Shown piece by piece: positions 8,430 through 21,083 of a stretch of DNA of 64,000 nucleotides. The translations under genes were made by a program, and so were the position numbers. Source of the stretch: Pseudomonadota bacterium (GTDB taxonomy: Bacteria > Pseudomonadota > Alphaproteobacteria > Acetobacterales > Acetobacteraceae). Below the pieces are notes generated by a model. The model had not been told where the DNA came from, searched no databases, and saw only the letters and a program-made list of their open reading frames with translations. Position 1 is the stretch's first letter; every line of letters begins with the position of its first letter. The stretch lies in NCBI GenBank assembly GCA_021816925.1, contig JAKAWQ010000001.1, positions 186,001 to 250,000 on the forward strand, read 5' to 3'.

Positions 8430-8861
8430 TCAGTGCCCTGGTGCCGCCGCGGCGCGCGCCGCAGCCCCCGGCTTGGGGGCCGTCGTAGCCGAAGATTCGG
8501 CGCTGGCAGTGCAACCGGGACCCGCTTGCTCCGCACGCTTGTGGGCGCTCCGCCGGATCGTTTTGTTGCCGACCCTGACCATCACTTCCGATGAAGATTC
8601 GGCGCTGCAACTGCCAGGGCCGGAAGTTGAAGCGGAGCCCGACGCGTTGGCCGAGGCGGAAGCGGAGGCGGTCGCCGAACTCTCCGACGTGCTGCTCACG
8701 CGGTACGAGGACGCACCGCCCGCTGCACCGTGGGCCGCAATCGGTGGCATGCTCACGCTGCTCAAACTCGCCGGCCATGCCGCCCTCGCGTGATGGCTTG
8801 CCGCAACCAAAAACGCGCAAAGCAGGATCACACCGGGTCCGCCAAAATCCGTTTGAAGCAT
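8430..8861 (-). CDS. Small secreted Ser/Ala-rich protein, function unknown
   Basis: A 143-residue protein. The start at ATG 8861 is supported by the RBS aggag 6-10 bases upstream. The N-terminus is a Sec-type signal peptide (hydrophobic GVILLCAFLVAA, then ASHHARA with a likely cleavage site near residue 27). The mature part begins with a Ser/Ala-rich low-complexity run (SSATASASASANASGSAS). A more ordered Cys-bounded core of about 45 residues follows (CSAESSSEVMVRVGNKTI ... GPGC), then another Ser/Ala tail. It converges with the lipoprotein gene (15-bp gap) and is divergent from the large low-complexity gene at 9424. No family recognised; the plus-strand frame over the same bases lacks a signal peptide and RBS. 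Confidence 0.6.
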   Translation of the reverse strand: MLQTDFGGPGVILLCAFLVAASHHARAAWPASLSSVSMPPIAAHGAAGGASSYRVSSTSESSATASASASANASGSASTSGPGSCSAESSSEVMVRVGNKTIRRSAHKRAEQAGPGCTASAESSATTAPKPGAAARAAAAPGH

Positions 8862-9423
8862 TGCCTTCTCCTGCAAGCAAAGATGCATTTCCAAGCCTCC
8901 TTGACCTTCCGAAGTGGACCGCCCGAGCGGCATTGCAAGTGCGGGCGGGCCAGCAGATCTTTCTTCGCTCGAATCGGGTCGGACCTGGCAGCAGAGTGCG
9001 TCCGAGTCTCAAGGCGATTTCCGCTCGCGCTCTATTGCAGAGTTTTACAGATGCGAGCGCACTTTGGCGACAACGTGGCGACTCTCAAGCGTCCTGGTGG
9101 CCCGATCGTGACGCCGTTTGAATCAATTCTTCAACGACGCTGACACAAGGCTGAGCGCACCACGTCACGGTGCAGCGAATGATTTCCGGAAACGTGAGGG
9201 CGCGCTGTCCCCGATCTAAGGAATTGACCGATTGCCGCGGCCGACCGTGCGGCTATGAACACGATCCGATGTCGGTCACGATTTCCGCGTGGTGAGCAAA
9301 ACTTGAATTCGTTCCAGGAAAAGACACTCGCGTCTGGCAGCCGGTGCGCCTAGTTCGAGGTCGGCGGTCCGCGCAACGGACAACCGCGAGGAACATCGAT
9401 ACGCAGCAAAAGGAAACGAAGCT
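8862..9423. other. Divergent intergenic region between two low-complexity secreted-protein genes
   Basis: These 562 bases lie between the divergent Ser/Ala-rich genes. No frame has coding character and no tRNA is present. The region must carry promoters in both directions, but I could not find a well-spaced -35/-10 pair or a sigma-54 site. The RBS of the plus-strand gene is the aaaggaaacgaag stretch just before 9424. Confidence 0.45.
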
Positions 9424-11190
9424 ATGCAGAGAACTCGATCGCGACTGATTTTGCTGGCGACGATCAGCACGATGACGATTGCCGGAGCGAGTCTTCCGGT
9501 GACGATGGATCTTTCCCGGCCCATTGTGCGAATATCGAAGGCCTACGCGGATCGGAACAGCAACTCGGGCCCCGGCAACAGCGACGCCGGCCCAGGCGCC
9601 GGCGGGGCCTCGTCGAGCAGCGCTGCGGGCGGTCAGGCAAGCGTCGGTGGCGCAGGCACCGCAACCAGCGGCGCCCACTCGGCGAATACGGCGTCAGTCG
9701 GCACGGGAACCGCGAGCGTCTCTTCGCATTCGTCCGCCAATACCGCGAGCACCGGTACGGGTAGCGCCGTCGGCATGGCCTCCGGCCTCGCCTCGGGGCT
9801 CGCCGCCCAGACCGGCCAGTCGACCGCCGCTACAGTGGGCACCGCAGCCGCGGCCGCCAGCGTCGGCAGCGGCAAGGCGAGCACCGCGGCCAACGCCGCC
9901 GCGCAGGCCGCGGCGTCACAGACCGGAGTGGCGAGCGCCAACACCTCGTCCGGCGCGCACGCCGCCTCGACCGGCAACGCGTCGGCCACTGGCAGCGGTG
10001 CCGCCGGCGCGGCAGCGTCTGCGGCGCCCGCATCCTCGCCATCAGCTAGCGGCCCGTCGGTGGCGGCCAACGGGACGAGCAACAGCAACGCGGCGAGCAA
10101 CGGCACGGGCATGTCGGTCGCCGGTTCGTCGAGTCATTCGTTCGGGACGTCCGTCGGCGGCCACGCGGCCGTCGCCGGCTCGATCTCCAACGGGCATGCG
10201 GCGGCCACCGGCGGCAGCACCGCCTCCTTTGGGTCCAGCGGAACTGCCACCGCAACCAACGGATCGCTGTCGGCAACCGCCAACTCGAACGTGGCGGGGT
10301 CGGTCGCCGGCACCGGGAAGGGTTCGGTTACGGCGCATTCGCTTGACGTATCGGTTGCGGTCAACACACCGAGCGGCGTGAAGAGCGTTTCAATCAGCCG
10401 CGGCGGCGTAACTGGCCACACCACCGGCAAGGAAACGGCTACCGGATCGTTCAATTCCGGGGGCACGGCGACCGCAGCCATCGGCTCGTCGCTTTCCTCG
10501 ATGGCGCAAAGCGGTGTCAACGGCGCGCTCACGGGTAACGGCAACGGCGCATCGAAGGGCATGGCAGCGTCGCTTTCGACCGCTGCGATGGGCTCACATG
10601 GGACCAGCAGCCGCTCCACGAGCCTCGGGCACGTGAGCGCGACCCAGAACGCCGTTGCCTCATACAACGCCACCGGCAGCAGCGCCGTCAACGGCAGCGC
10701 AACCGCACCGATCGGCGCCGGCCCGATGTCCGTCGCTTCGAACAGCGCCGTCAACGGCGCGGTTGATGGCCGCGGGACCGCGGGCTCGATCGCCGCGAAC
10801 AACTCGAGCGCCGCAATCGGCTTCAGCCATGGCACGACAACGCTCGGCGGCCGCTCGACGTCGCACGGCAGCCTCTCGGCCAGCGGCAGCGGCACGGCCG
10901 CGTTCAACGGTAAGGGCTCGGCCACTGCATCTCTCGCCAGCTCCGGCAGTCCCGTCGCCTCGCTCGGCGCGAACAGCGCGGCGACGGGCCAATTGCCCGG
11001 CACGAGCGGAGCGCCGTTCAGCGCCTTCGGCACCGGCGGAGCCAACGCTACCGGCAACAGCGCAGGCCAGGTCTCGACAACCGCCAACGCCAACGAGGCC
11101 GCCTTCGGTGGTCTCTCGCCCTCCAACCCCGGCGTAACCAACGCCCGGGCGCGGGGTACGGCCGGATCGGCGGTGTCGATCTCGCCGTAA
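9424..11190 (+). CDS. Large secreted Ala/Ser/Gly/Thr-rich low-complexity protein
   Basis: A 588-residue protein. Residues 1-9 are basic, followed by a hydrophobic helix (LILLATISTMTIAGAS) that looks like a Sec signal. Nearly all of the remainder is built from Ala, Ser, Gly, Thr and Asn in irregular short repeats such as ATGSxxS, SAVNGS and GAVDGRG, with no Cys and few charged residues. Such composition suits an extracellular or surface-exposed, possibly fibrous protein, but there is no autotransporter, anchor or RTX motif. A rho-independent terminator follows at 11221, so the gene is monocistronic. The reading frame and RBS are clear; function is unknown. Confidence 0.72.
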   Translation: MQRTRSRLILLATISTMTIAGASLPVTMDLSRPIVRISKAYADRNSNSGPGNSDAGPGAGGASSSSAAGGQASVGGAGTATSGAHSANTASVGTGTASVSSHSSANTASTGTGSAVGMASGLASGLAAQTGQSTAATVGTAAAAASVGSGKASTAANAAAQAAASQTGVASANTSSGAHAASTGNASATGSGAAGAAASAAPASSPSASGPSVAANGTSNSNAASNGTGMSVAGSSSHSFGTSVGGHAAVAGSISNGHAAATGGSTASFGSSGTATATNGSLSATANSNVAGSVAGTGKGSVTAHSLDVSVAVNTPSGVKSVSISRGGVTGHTTGKETATGSFNSGGTATAAIGSSLSSMAQSGVNGALTGNGNGASKGMAASLSTAAMGSHGTSSRSTSLGHVSATQNAVASYNATGSSAVNGSATAPIGAGPMSVASNSAVNGAVDGRGTAGSIAANNSSAAIGFSHGTTTLGGRSTSHGSLSASGSGTAAFNGKGSATASLASSGSPVASLGANSAATGQLPGTSGAPFSAFGTGGANATGNSAGQVSTTANANEAAFGGLSPSNPGVTNARARGTAGSAVSISP

Positions 11191-11220
11191 TACTTCTGCT
11201 TCTCTCCCCCTTGACTCATG

Positions 11221-11248
11221 CCGGCGGACGCGAGTCCGCCGGTTTTTT
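11221..11248 (+). terminator. Rho-independent terminator after the low-complexity secreted-protein gene
   Basis: A perfect 9-bp inverted repeat (ccggcggac / gtccgccgg) with a 4-base gcga loop is followed directly by six T residues. It lies 30 bases after the stop codon at 11190 and separates this gene from the downstream dehydrogenase gene. Confidence 0.92.
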
Positions 11249-11369
11249 GCCACCCATCACGCAAGTGTGTCGGGGCACCGGCCGGGCGAATGCCGCAGAC
11301 GCTTCCGTTCGCCCTTTCGCGCGCCCGCTTGAGTTGCCATCATTGCCCGCGCGACCGAAGGAAAGGGTC

Positions 11370-12332
11370 ATGGAAAAATCCGTGCTGCTGGTAACGCGGC
11401 GGCTGCCGCCGGCAGTGGAGGCGCGGGCAGCGCGCGATTTCTCGGCGCGGCTCAACCCCGAAGACCGCGCGCTCGCAGGCGCCGAACTCATGCGCCTTGC
11501 GGCCGGAGCGGCGGCGATCCTCTGCACGCCGACAGATCGGCTGGACGCGCCGGCAATCGCCGCGCTGCCTGAGAGCGTGCGGGTGATCGGAACCTTCAGC
11601 GTCGGCTTCGACCATATCGACTGCGCGGCGGCGAAGGCACGCGGAATCGCGATCTGCAACACGCCCGACGTGCTGTCGGTCGCGACCGCAGAGCTTGCGA
11701 TGCTGCTGATCCTGGCCGCGGCGCGGCGCGCCGGCGAGGGCGAGCGGCTGGTGCGCTCGGGGCGCTGGGGCGGATGGACACCGCTGCAGCTCCTCGGCAC
11801 CCAGGTTTCGGGGCGCCGGCTCGGGATCTTCGGGATGGGCCGGATCGGGCGGGAGGTCGCGCGGATCGCGCACGGCTTCGATATGCCGGTGCACTACCAC
11901 GACATCGTGCACCTGCCGGCGGATCGCGAGGCGGGCGCGGTCTTTCATGCCGACGAGCGAAGCTTCCTTGCAGCAAGCGAGGTTCTCTCGCTGCACGCAC
12001 CCGGCGGAGAAAGCACGCGGCAGTGGCTGAATGAGGCGCGGATCGCCATGCTGCCGCAGGGTGCGGTGGTCGTGAATGCGGCGCGCGGAACGCTGGTGGA
12101 CGACAGAGCGCTGATCGCCGCACTCCGCTCCGGCCAGGTTGCCGCCGCCGGACTCGACGTCTATGACGGTGAGCCTCGGGTGAATCCGGGCTATCTGACG
12201 CTCGAGAACGTGGTGCTGCTGCCGCATCTCGGGAGCGCGACACGATCAACCCGCGATGCGATGGGGTTCTTGGCGCTCGAAGGGATCGCCGCGGTGCTGG
12301 AGGGGAAGTCACCGCCCAACCGCGTCGCGTAG
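11370..12332 (+). CDS. D-2-hydroxyacid dehydrogenase (glyoxylate/hydroxypyruvate reductase-like)
   Basis: A 320-residue NAD(P)H-dependent reductase of 2-keto acids. Start chosen at ATG 11370, where MEKSVLLVTRRLPP matches the family N-terminus. The Rossmann motif GIFGMGRIG lies near residue 155. The catalytic triad is visible as Arg in NAARGTLVDD, Glu in DGEPRVNPGYL and His in LLPHLGSATRSTR. The closest functional type is D-glycerate dehydrogenase/glyoxylate reductase; the substrate cannot be fixed from sequence. In a methylotroph it could act in hydroxypyruvate or glyoxylate metabolism. A 66-bp duplicate of its 5' end is at 6016-6081. It is convergent with the importer operon that follows. 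Confidence 0.88.
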   Translation: MEKSVLLVTRRLPPAVEARAARDFSARLNPEDRALAGAELMRLAAGAAAILCTPTDRLDAPAIAALPESVRVIGTFSVGFDHIDCAAAKARGIAICNTPDVLSVATAELAMLLILAAARRAGEGERLVRSGRWGGWTPLQLLGTQVSGRRLGIFGMGRIGREVARIAHGFDMPVHYHDIVHLPADREAGAVFHADERSFLAASEVLSLHAPGGESTRQWLNEARIAMLPQGAVVVNAARGTLVDDRALIAALRSGQVAAAGLDVYDGEPRVNPGYLTLENVVLLPHLGSATRSTRDAMGFLALEGIAAVLEGKSPPNRVA

Positions 12333-12406
12333 TTTGAAGAGCGCTTGCACTCGAATCGCATGGCGGTCCGCCAAGGAGACGCAATGGATTGCCGGCCAGC
12401 GGATGA

Positions 12407-13117
12407 TCAGCCCCCGAGATAGGCGCGCCTGACCTCAGGATTTTGCAAGAGGTCCCCTGCTCGGCCCTCCAGCACGGTTCGGCCGGTCTGCAGAACGTAG
12501 GCACGATCGGCGAGCTCGAGGGCAAGCTCTGCGGATTGCTCGGCGATGAGGAGCGTGAGCCCTTCCGTGCGTAGCGTGAGGAGCGCTGCGAAGACCTGAT
12601 CGACAACGGCAGGCCCAAGGCCGAGGCTCGGCTCGTCGAGCAGCAGGAGCCGCGGCGCGCTCATCAGCGCGCGGCCGAGCGCGAGCATCTGCCGCTCGCC
12701 TCCCGAAAGAGTGCCGGCCGACTGGCGCCGTCGCTCGGCCAGGCGCGGAAACAGCGCATAGACGCGTGCGAACCGTCCGGGCAACTCCGCGCGCACGGCA
12801 AGTCGCGTGGCACCGAGGCGAAGATTGGCCTCCACGCTCTGGCGAGTGAAGAGGCGCCAGCCTTCCGGCGAAAGCGCGATGCCGCGGGCCACGATATGGT
12901 GCGCGGGGCGCCCCGCGATATCCTCGCCCTGCCAGAGGATCTGCCCACCCGCCGGTGGGACAAGGCCGGCAATGGCGTTGAGCGTTGTGGTCTTGCCGGC
13001 GCCGTTGGCGCCGAGCAGCGCGACGATCTCCCCTGCTGCGACGGTGAGCGAGACGTCGGCCGCGCCGATGAGATCACCGTAATGTACGGCGAGCCCGGCA
13101 ACCGCCAGCAGGCTCAC
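12407..13117 (-). CDS. livF: Branched-chain amino acid-type ABC transporter, ATP-binding protein LivF
   Basis: A 236-residue ATPase, the second of the two nucleotide-binding subunits of a HAAT-family importer. Walker A is GANGAGKTT (about 34-42), the signature is LSGGERQMLALGRAL, and Walker B is LLLLDEPSLGLGP. It is the last gene of a five-gene transporter set. Its ATG overlaps the livG stop (ATGA), which implies translational coupling. The substrate is better judged from the neighbouring 5-oxoprolinase than from the livF name. Confidence 0.93.
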   Translation of the reverse strand: MSLLAVAGLAVHYGDLIGAADVSLTVAAGEIVALLGANGAGKTTTLNAIAGLVPPAGGQILWQGEDIAGRPAHHIVARGIALSPEGWRLFTRQSVEANLRLGATRLAVRAELPGRFARVYALFPRLAERRRQSAGTLSGGERQMLALGRALMSAPRLLLLDEPSLGLGPAVVDQVFAALLTLRTEGLTLLIAEQSAELALELADRAYVLQTGRTVLEGRAGDLLQNPEVRRAYLGG

Positions 13118-13842
13118 GCGGAACGCCGGCGAAAGCGGGCGCCGAGATAGGCCTCGATCACCGCCTCGTCCTCAATCACGGCAGCGGGCGGGCCGGCGGC
13201 GATCACCTTGCCCTGGTGGAAGACGACAGCACGTTGCGCGAGGCTCAGGATCACCGCCATCACGTGCTCGACGATCACGAGCGTTATGCCAGCAGCGTGG
13301 ATGCTGCGGACAAGCTCGATCGCGGCTGCGGTCTCGGTGGGATTGAGGCCGGCCAGCGCCTCGTCGAGCAGCACGAGCTCGGGTTCGGTCGCAAGCGCGC
13401 GGGCGATCTCGAGCCGCTTGCGGCCGAGCGTGCCAAGGCTGCCGGCGGGCGCGCCCGCTTGCTGCGCGAGGCCGGTGAAGGCGATCACCTCCTCGGCCTT
13501 GCGGCGGGCCGCGGGCGCGTGGTGATGGCGCAGAAAGGCTCCCACCATCACGTTGTCGCGGACCGGCATCTCGGCAAACACCGCCGGCACCTGCCAGGTG
13601 CGGGCAATGCCGCGGCGCGCATGCGCCTCGGGCGAGAGCGCGGTGATATCCGCGCCCTTGTAGATGATCCGGCCGGCCTCGGGACGAACCTCGCCGGCAA
13701 GGCAGTTGAAGAAGGTACTCTTGCCGGCCCCGTTCGGCCCGATCAGCCCGACCACCTCACCTCTGTCGATCGCGAGGCACGCGCCGTCCACGGCGCGCAG
13801 GCTGCCGAACTGCTTGACGATGCCGCTCGCCTCAAGCAGCAC
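13114..13842 (-). CDS. livG: Branched-chain amino acid-type ABC transporter, ATP-binding protein LivG
   Basis: A 242-residue nucleotide-binding subunit that pairs with LivF. It has Walker A GPNGAGKST (about 35-43), the LivG-specific ARTWQVPAVFAEM region, a diverged signature segment (SLGTLGRKRLEIARAL) and Walker B LVLLDEALAGLNP. Its start overlaps the 3' end of livM by 11 bases and its stop overlaps livF. The two ATPases energise the LivH/LivM channel at the cytoplasmic face of the inner membrane. Confidence 0.93.
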   Translation of the reverse strand: MLLEASGIVKQFGSLRAVDGACLAIDRGEVVGLIGPNGAGKSTFFNCLAGEVRPEAGRIIYKGADITALSPEAHARRGIARTWQVPAVFAEMPVRDNVMVGAFLRHHHAPAARRKAEEVIAFTGLAQQAGAPAGSLGTLGRKRLEIARALATEPELVLLDEALAGLNPTETAAAIELVRSIHAAGITLVIVEHVMAVILSLAQRAVVFHQGKVIAAGPPAAVIEDEAVIEAYLGARFRRRSA

Positions 13843-14791
13843 GGAGGCGCCGCCGCGAGCGCACGAGCTGCCAAAGCTCGGCGATGCCGCCGGGCAGGAA
13901 ACGGCTGATCAACACGATGATGGCGCCATAGACGACGAATGTCGCACCCGTACCGCTTCCGCCGAAAAATGCATTGGTGGTTTCCTCAAGCGGGATCAGG
14001 GTCGCCGCTCCGATCAGAGGACCCCACAACGTGCCCGCGCCGCCGAGGGCGGCGATGATGACCATCTGTACCGAGACCAGCAGCCCGAGCCCGCTCTCTG
14101 GATCCACGAAGCCGATCATCACCGCATAGAGGCTGCCGGCGAGCGCGGTGAAGCCCGCCGAGACCAGCAGGGCGGCAAGCTTGGTGCGGACGGCCGGCAC
14201 GCCAAGGCTGCGCGCAGCACGCTCGCCGCCGCGGATGGCACGCAGATAGAATCCGAGGCGGCTTCGCTCGATGCGCGCGGTGATCAAGAGAAGAATGGTG
14301 AGCACCAGCAGGAAGATGTAGTAATAGGGCAACGGCGAGCGGAACGAGAGATCGGCGATGCTGCGTGGCGCCGCGGGGCCCATCAGGCCCGCCGCGCCGC
14401 CGACCAGCTTCCAGTTTCCGACCGCGATCGCGATCAGCTCGGCCGCCGCGATCGTTGCCATCGAAAAATAATGACCCTGCAGGCGGAAGGTCGGCAGACC
14501 CACCACCACCGCGAGCAAAAGTGCGGCGGCGATGCCGAAGGGCGCTCCGGCAATCGGCGGCCAGCCGAGCACGGTATAGGCAAGGAGGGCGCCGTAGGCG
14601 CCGGAACCGAAGAACATCGCATGGCCGACCGACACCTGGCCGGCATAGCCGCCAACCAGGTTCCAGGCCGAGGCCGAGATGGCGGCGAGCACGACGAGGG
14701 CGGCAACGCGCTGATAATAGACCTCGTGCAGCACGAACGGGAGACCAAGGGCCGCGAGACCAAGCAGAACGAGTGGCACGCGCGTTTTCAT
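13832..14791 (-). CDS. livM: Branched-chain amino acid-type ABC transporter permease LivM
   Basis: A 319-residue integral membrane protein with about nine hydrophobic segments and the family signature GGYAGQVSVGHAMFFGSGAY near residue 48. The cytoplasmic EAA-like loop (RAIRGGERAARSLGV) that contacts the ATPases lies near residue 180. It forms the channel with LivH. The gene begins 11 bases after livH and overlaps livG. Confidence 0.93.
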   Translation of the reverse strand: MKTRVPLVLLGLAALGLPFVLHEVYYQRVAALVVLAAISASAWNLVGGYAGQVSVGHAMFFGSGAYGALLAYTVLGWPPIAGAPFGIAAALLLAVVVGLPTFRLQGHYFSMATIAAAELIAIAVGNWKLVGGAAGLMGPAAPRSIADLSFRSPLPYYYIFLLVLTILLLITARIERSRLGFYLRAIRGGERAARSLGVPAVRTKLAALLVSAGFTALAGSLYAVMIGFVDPESGLGLLVSVQMVIIAALGGAGTLWGPLIGAATLIPLEETTNAFFGGSGTGATFVVYGAIIVLISRFLPGGIAELWQLVRSRRRLRAA

Positions 14792-14801
14792 CGGCTTCTC
14801 T

Positions 14802-15659
14802 TCACGCCTTTCCCATCAGTCCTTGCGGGCGAAGCCAGAGGGCGAGGAGGAACAGCGCGAAGACCACGACATCCTGCCAGGCAGCGCCGATGAACCATGC
14901 GGAAAGCGATTCGATGACGCCGATGGCAAGTCCGGCCACGAGCGCTCCCGGGATCGAGCCGAAGCCGCCGAGGCAAACCGTAACGAAGGCGATCAGAACG
15001 AGGGAGTCCCCGACCAGCGGGGAAATGTAAAAGAAAAGCGCAATCAGCGCGCCGGCGACACCGGCGCAGGCTGCGCCGATACCCCAGGCGAGCGCTTGCA
15101 TCGCATCGGGGCGGATGCCGACGAGCATGGCCGCGGTGCGGTCCTCGGCGACCGCGAGCAGGCGGCTGCCGAACGCGGTCCGCGTCAGCATCAGATGCAG
15201 CCCTACCGTCAGCAGAAGTGCCATCAGCCCGGCAAGCAGGCGCGAGTCCTGCAGGCGCAGCCCGGCGATCGCGAGCACGCCTCCCGCCATCCGGTTCGGA
15301 AGGGAGACGAAATTGGCGGAGAAGACCCAGAACACCATGTACCGGAGCAGGATGCCGAGACCGAAGGTCGAAAGGATCTGCGCCAGCATCGGCCCGCGCA
15401 TGACGTGGCGAATCAGCGCGAAATAGACGCCGACGCCGAGGCCGAACAGCATGAGGGCGGCCAGCGGCACGAAAACGGCCGGGCCGACATGCAGGAACGT
15501 GACGGCAACGAACGCAATGTACATCGCCAGCATGACGAAATCGCCATGCGCGAAATTGACGACGTTCATCATGCCCCAGATCAGCGTAAGCCCCGATGAA
15601 AGCAGGGCATAGACGGCGCCAAGCAGCAATCCGTCGGCGACGAGCTGAACCAGGATCAT
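14802..15659 (-). CDS. livH: Branched-chain amino acid-type ABC transporter permease LivH
   Basis: A 285-residue inner-membrane permease with about eight hydrophobic helices. It starts MILVQLVADGLLLGAVYALL, typical of LivH, followed by the NFAHGDFVMLAMY motif. The EAA-like loop (AVAEDRTAAMLVGI) lies near residue 175. It lies 36 bases downstream of the binding-protein gene and is the first permease of the set. Confidence 0.93.
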   Translation of the reverse strand: MILVQLVADGLLLGAVYALLSSGLTLIWGMMNVVNFAHGDFVMLAMYIAFVAVTFLHVGPAVFVPLAALMLFGLGVGVYFALIRHVMRGPMLAQILSTFGLGILLRYMVFWVFSANFVSLPNRMAGGVLAIAGLRLQDSRLLAGLMALLLTVGLHLMLTRTAFGSRLLAVAEDRTAAMLVGIRPDAMQALAWGIGAACAGVAGALIALFFYISPLVGDSLVLIAFVTVCLGGFGSIPGALVAGLAIGVIESLSAWFIGAAWQDVVVFALFLLALWLRPQGLMGKA

Positions 15660-15695
15660 ACGCCGACGGGTCTGCCGAACTCGGGTTGGGACGCC

Positions 15696-16952
15696 TCAGG
15701 TCCAACCCTTGAAGGGGAGGACGAGCTTTGCGGAGGCCTGGTCGCTCGGCCAGACCGCCTGGTACTCGGTGCCGTCGAGCTGTACCATCAACGCAGAGGC
15801 GAGGATGTTCTGGCCCTGAGCGTTGAACTTGATCCCCTTGTAGCCGATGAAGAGCTGGGCCGGCATAAGGTCAGTCGCGCCGAGCGCCGCACGGATCGCG
15901 TCGGGCTTGGTGCTGCCGGCGCGGTTGATCGCATCGCAGAGCACGAGCAGGCCCGTCATCGAGCGGGCGGTCGTGTCGTCCAGCTCCCGGCCGGTCTTCT
16001 TCTTGTAGAGTGCGTTGATCTTGGCAGCGTTGGAACCCGGTTTGCCGGGGACAAAGGCACTGCGATCGAGCACACCCTGGGCCAGTGAACCCACGGTGGT
16101 AATGAAGCTCGGGTCGGAGAAACCGGAATCGTCGCCGATCAGGATCGGCGGCTTGTAGTTCTGCACGTGCATCGTCTTCATGAAGAGGATGGCGTCCGAG
16201 GTGTAGCTGATGAAGATGGCGGCATCCGGCGCCGCTTGCTTCAGCTTGAGAACCTGGGCGGAGACGTCGGACGTGCCGTTGGTGTAGGCGACATCGAGCG
16301 CGACAGGTGTCTTCCGTTCCGCAGCCGCCTTCTTGATCGTATCGGCAACCGAGACGCCGTATTCGGAAGTGTCGTGCACCAGCGCGATCTTGGAGGTCTT
16401 CATCCCGGATTTCTGCACGCTCGCCAGGAAGTCGAGATAGAGCTTGGCGATGTCGGGTCCGATCGGCGTCGTGCGGAAGAACCACTTGTAGCCGCGCGTG
16501 GTCAGATTGGTGGCAACAGACTCGCCGTTGACGAAGGGGATGCCGTAGCGCTCCGAAACCGCGCTCGCGGTGAGCGTGTTGCCGGACTGATAGGCACCCG
16601 TGAGGGCAACAACGTGCTGCTGAGTGATCAGGCGGAGCGCGTCGCTCTGTGCAACAGCGGGGCTGTTCTGACCGTCGGCGAAGACGATCTCCACCTTCGC
16701 GCCCCCGAGCCTGGGAAGCCCGGCCGTCGCCATCAGTGGTATCGGAGCAAGGTTCGGGTTGGCGGTGTTGATGAGATCGACGAGGAGCTCGACACCGGAG
16801 CGAATGGCGTCCCCGGCCGAGGCCATAGCGCCGGTGAGCGGGAAGATTGCGCCGATTCGCACGGCCGCGGCGGCGTGCGCGGCGCTGACGCGCAGGATAG
16901 CCGGCAACGCAAGCGCCGGCGCGACGAGGACAGTACGGCGTGACAGTGTCAT
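15696..16952 (-). CDS. ABC transporter substrate-binding protein, Leu/Ile/Val-binding (LivK) type
   Basis: A 418-residue periplasmic type-I binding protein. The N-terminal SRRTVLVAPALALPAILRVSAAHA is a signal peptide with a possible twin-arginine character. The mature domain opens with VRIGAIFPLTG and includes the AVALTGAYQSGNTL-like ligand-site region. It captures the ligand for LivHMGF. The ligand is unknown from sequence; the adjacent 5-oxoprolinase, 47 bases upstream in the same direction, suggests 5-oxoproline or a similar cyclic amide rather than leucine. Confidence 0.88.
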   Translation of the reverse strand: MTLSRRTVLVAPALALPAILRVSAAHAAAAVRIGAIFPLTGAMASAGDAIRSGVELLVDLINTANPNLAPIPLMATAGLPRLGGAKVEIVFADGQNSPAVAQSDALRLITQQHVVALTGAYQSGNTLTASAVSERYGIPFVNGESVATNLTTRGYKWFFRTTPIGPDIAKLYLDFLASVQKSGMKTSKIALVHDTSEYGVSVADTIKKAAAERKTPVALDVAYTNGTSDVSAQVLKLKQAAPDAAIFISYTSDAILFMKTMHVQNYKPPILIGDDSGFSDPSFITTVGSLAQGVLDRSAFVPGKPGSNAAKINALYKKKTGRELDDTTARSMTGLLVLCDAINRAGSTKPDAIRAALGATDLMPAQLFIGYKGIKFNAQGQNILASALMVQLDGTEYQAVWPSDQASAKLVLPFKGWT

Positions 16953-16999
16953 GGTGAGGCTCTCCCTTTTGAGTTGTGGAATTTGACGGCAAAGCGGGT

Positions 17000-20650
<3,651 letters not shown>

Positions 20651-20723
20651 TTCAGCGCGACGAGTCGGTCATTTCGGAGCCCAGAATGCCGCCTGGCGCA
20701 CTGGCAAGGAAGGGGCGGGGCGC

Positions 20724-21083
20724 CTATCCGGTAAGCCCCTTCTCGAAGAAGACACTGCCTGCGATTGCGGCCGGAGGCAACGCCGCGTACGGCTCGAAGG
20801 CATCGCGGCGGCAGAAGCCCTCCTTCTCGTAAAAGCGCTGCGCGGCTCGCTGTGCCGTGCCCGTCTCGAGCCGCAGAGCCGAATGACCGGCGGTCCGCGC
20901 CTCCTCCTCGATCCGCGCGAGCAGCGCCCGGGCCACGCCCTGGCCGCGCAACGCCGCACGTACGTACATTCTTTTCACCTCGGCGAAATCGCGAAAGAGC
21001 GCAACGCCGCCGCAACCCGCTGCCGCTCCGTCAAGCCGCGCCAGAAAAAAGCGGATATCCGGCTGGAAGATTTCCTTCGGCAA
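20724..21083 (-). CDS. GNAT-family N-acetyltransferase, probably lacking its N-terminus
   Basis: Only 119 residues from a TTG at 21083. The preserved part has the core GNAT strands: FFLARLDGAAAGCGGVALF, then VKRMYVRAALRGQGVARALL containing the acetyl-CoA-binding R/Q-x-x-G-x-G/A segment, and the C-terminal ALRLETG...AQRFYEKEGF. Most relatives are about 150 residues, with an extra helix-rich 30 residues in front. In this frame an in-frame TAG lies 16 codons upstream, so the N-terminus is either shortened or frameshifted. The acetyl acceptor is unknown. The gene lies 73 bases upstream of oplAH on the same strand. Confidence 0.6.
   Translation of the reverse strand: MPKEIFQPDIRFFLARLDGAAAGCGGVALFRDFAEVKRMYVRAALRGQGVARALLARIEEEARTAGHSALRLETGTAQRAAQRFYEKEGFCRRDAFEPYAALPPAAIAGSVFFEKGLTG

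Noticed and set aside
8473-8793. 106-codon plus-strand frame
   Set aside because: Lacks RBS and signal; the opposite strand has an RBS, a signal peptide and plausible protein character.
10134-11264. 376-codon minus-strand frame opposite the low-complexity gene
   Set aside because: Low-complexity, Pro/Ala-rich, no signal peptide, and it reads through the clear plus-strand terminator at 11221; the plus-strand frame has an RBS and signal peptide.
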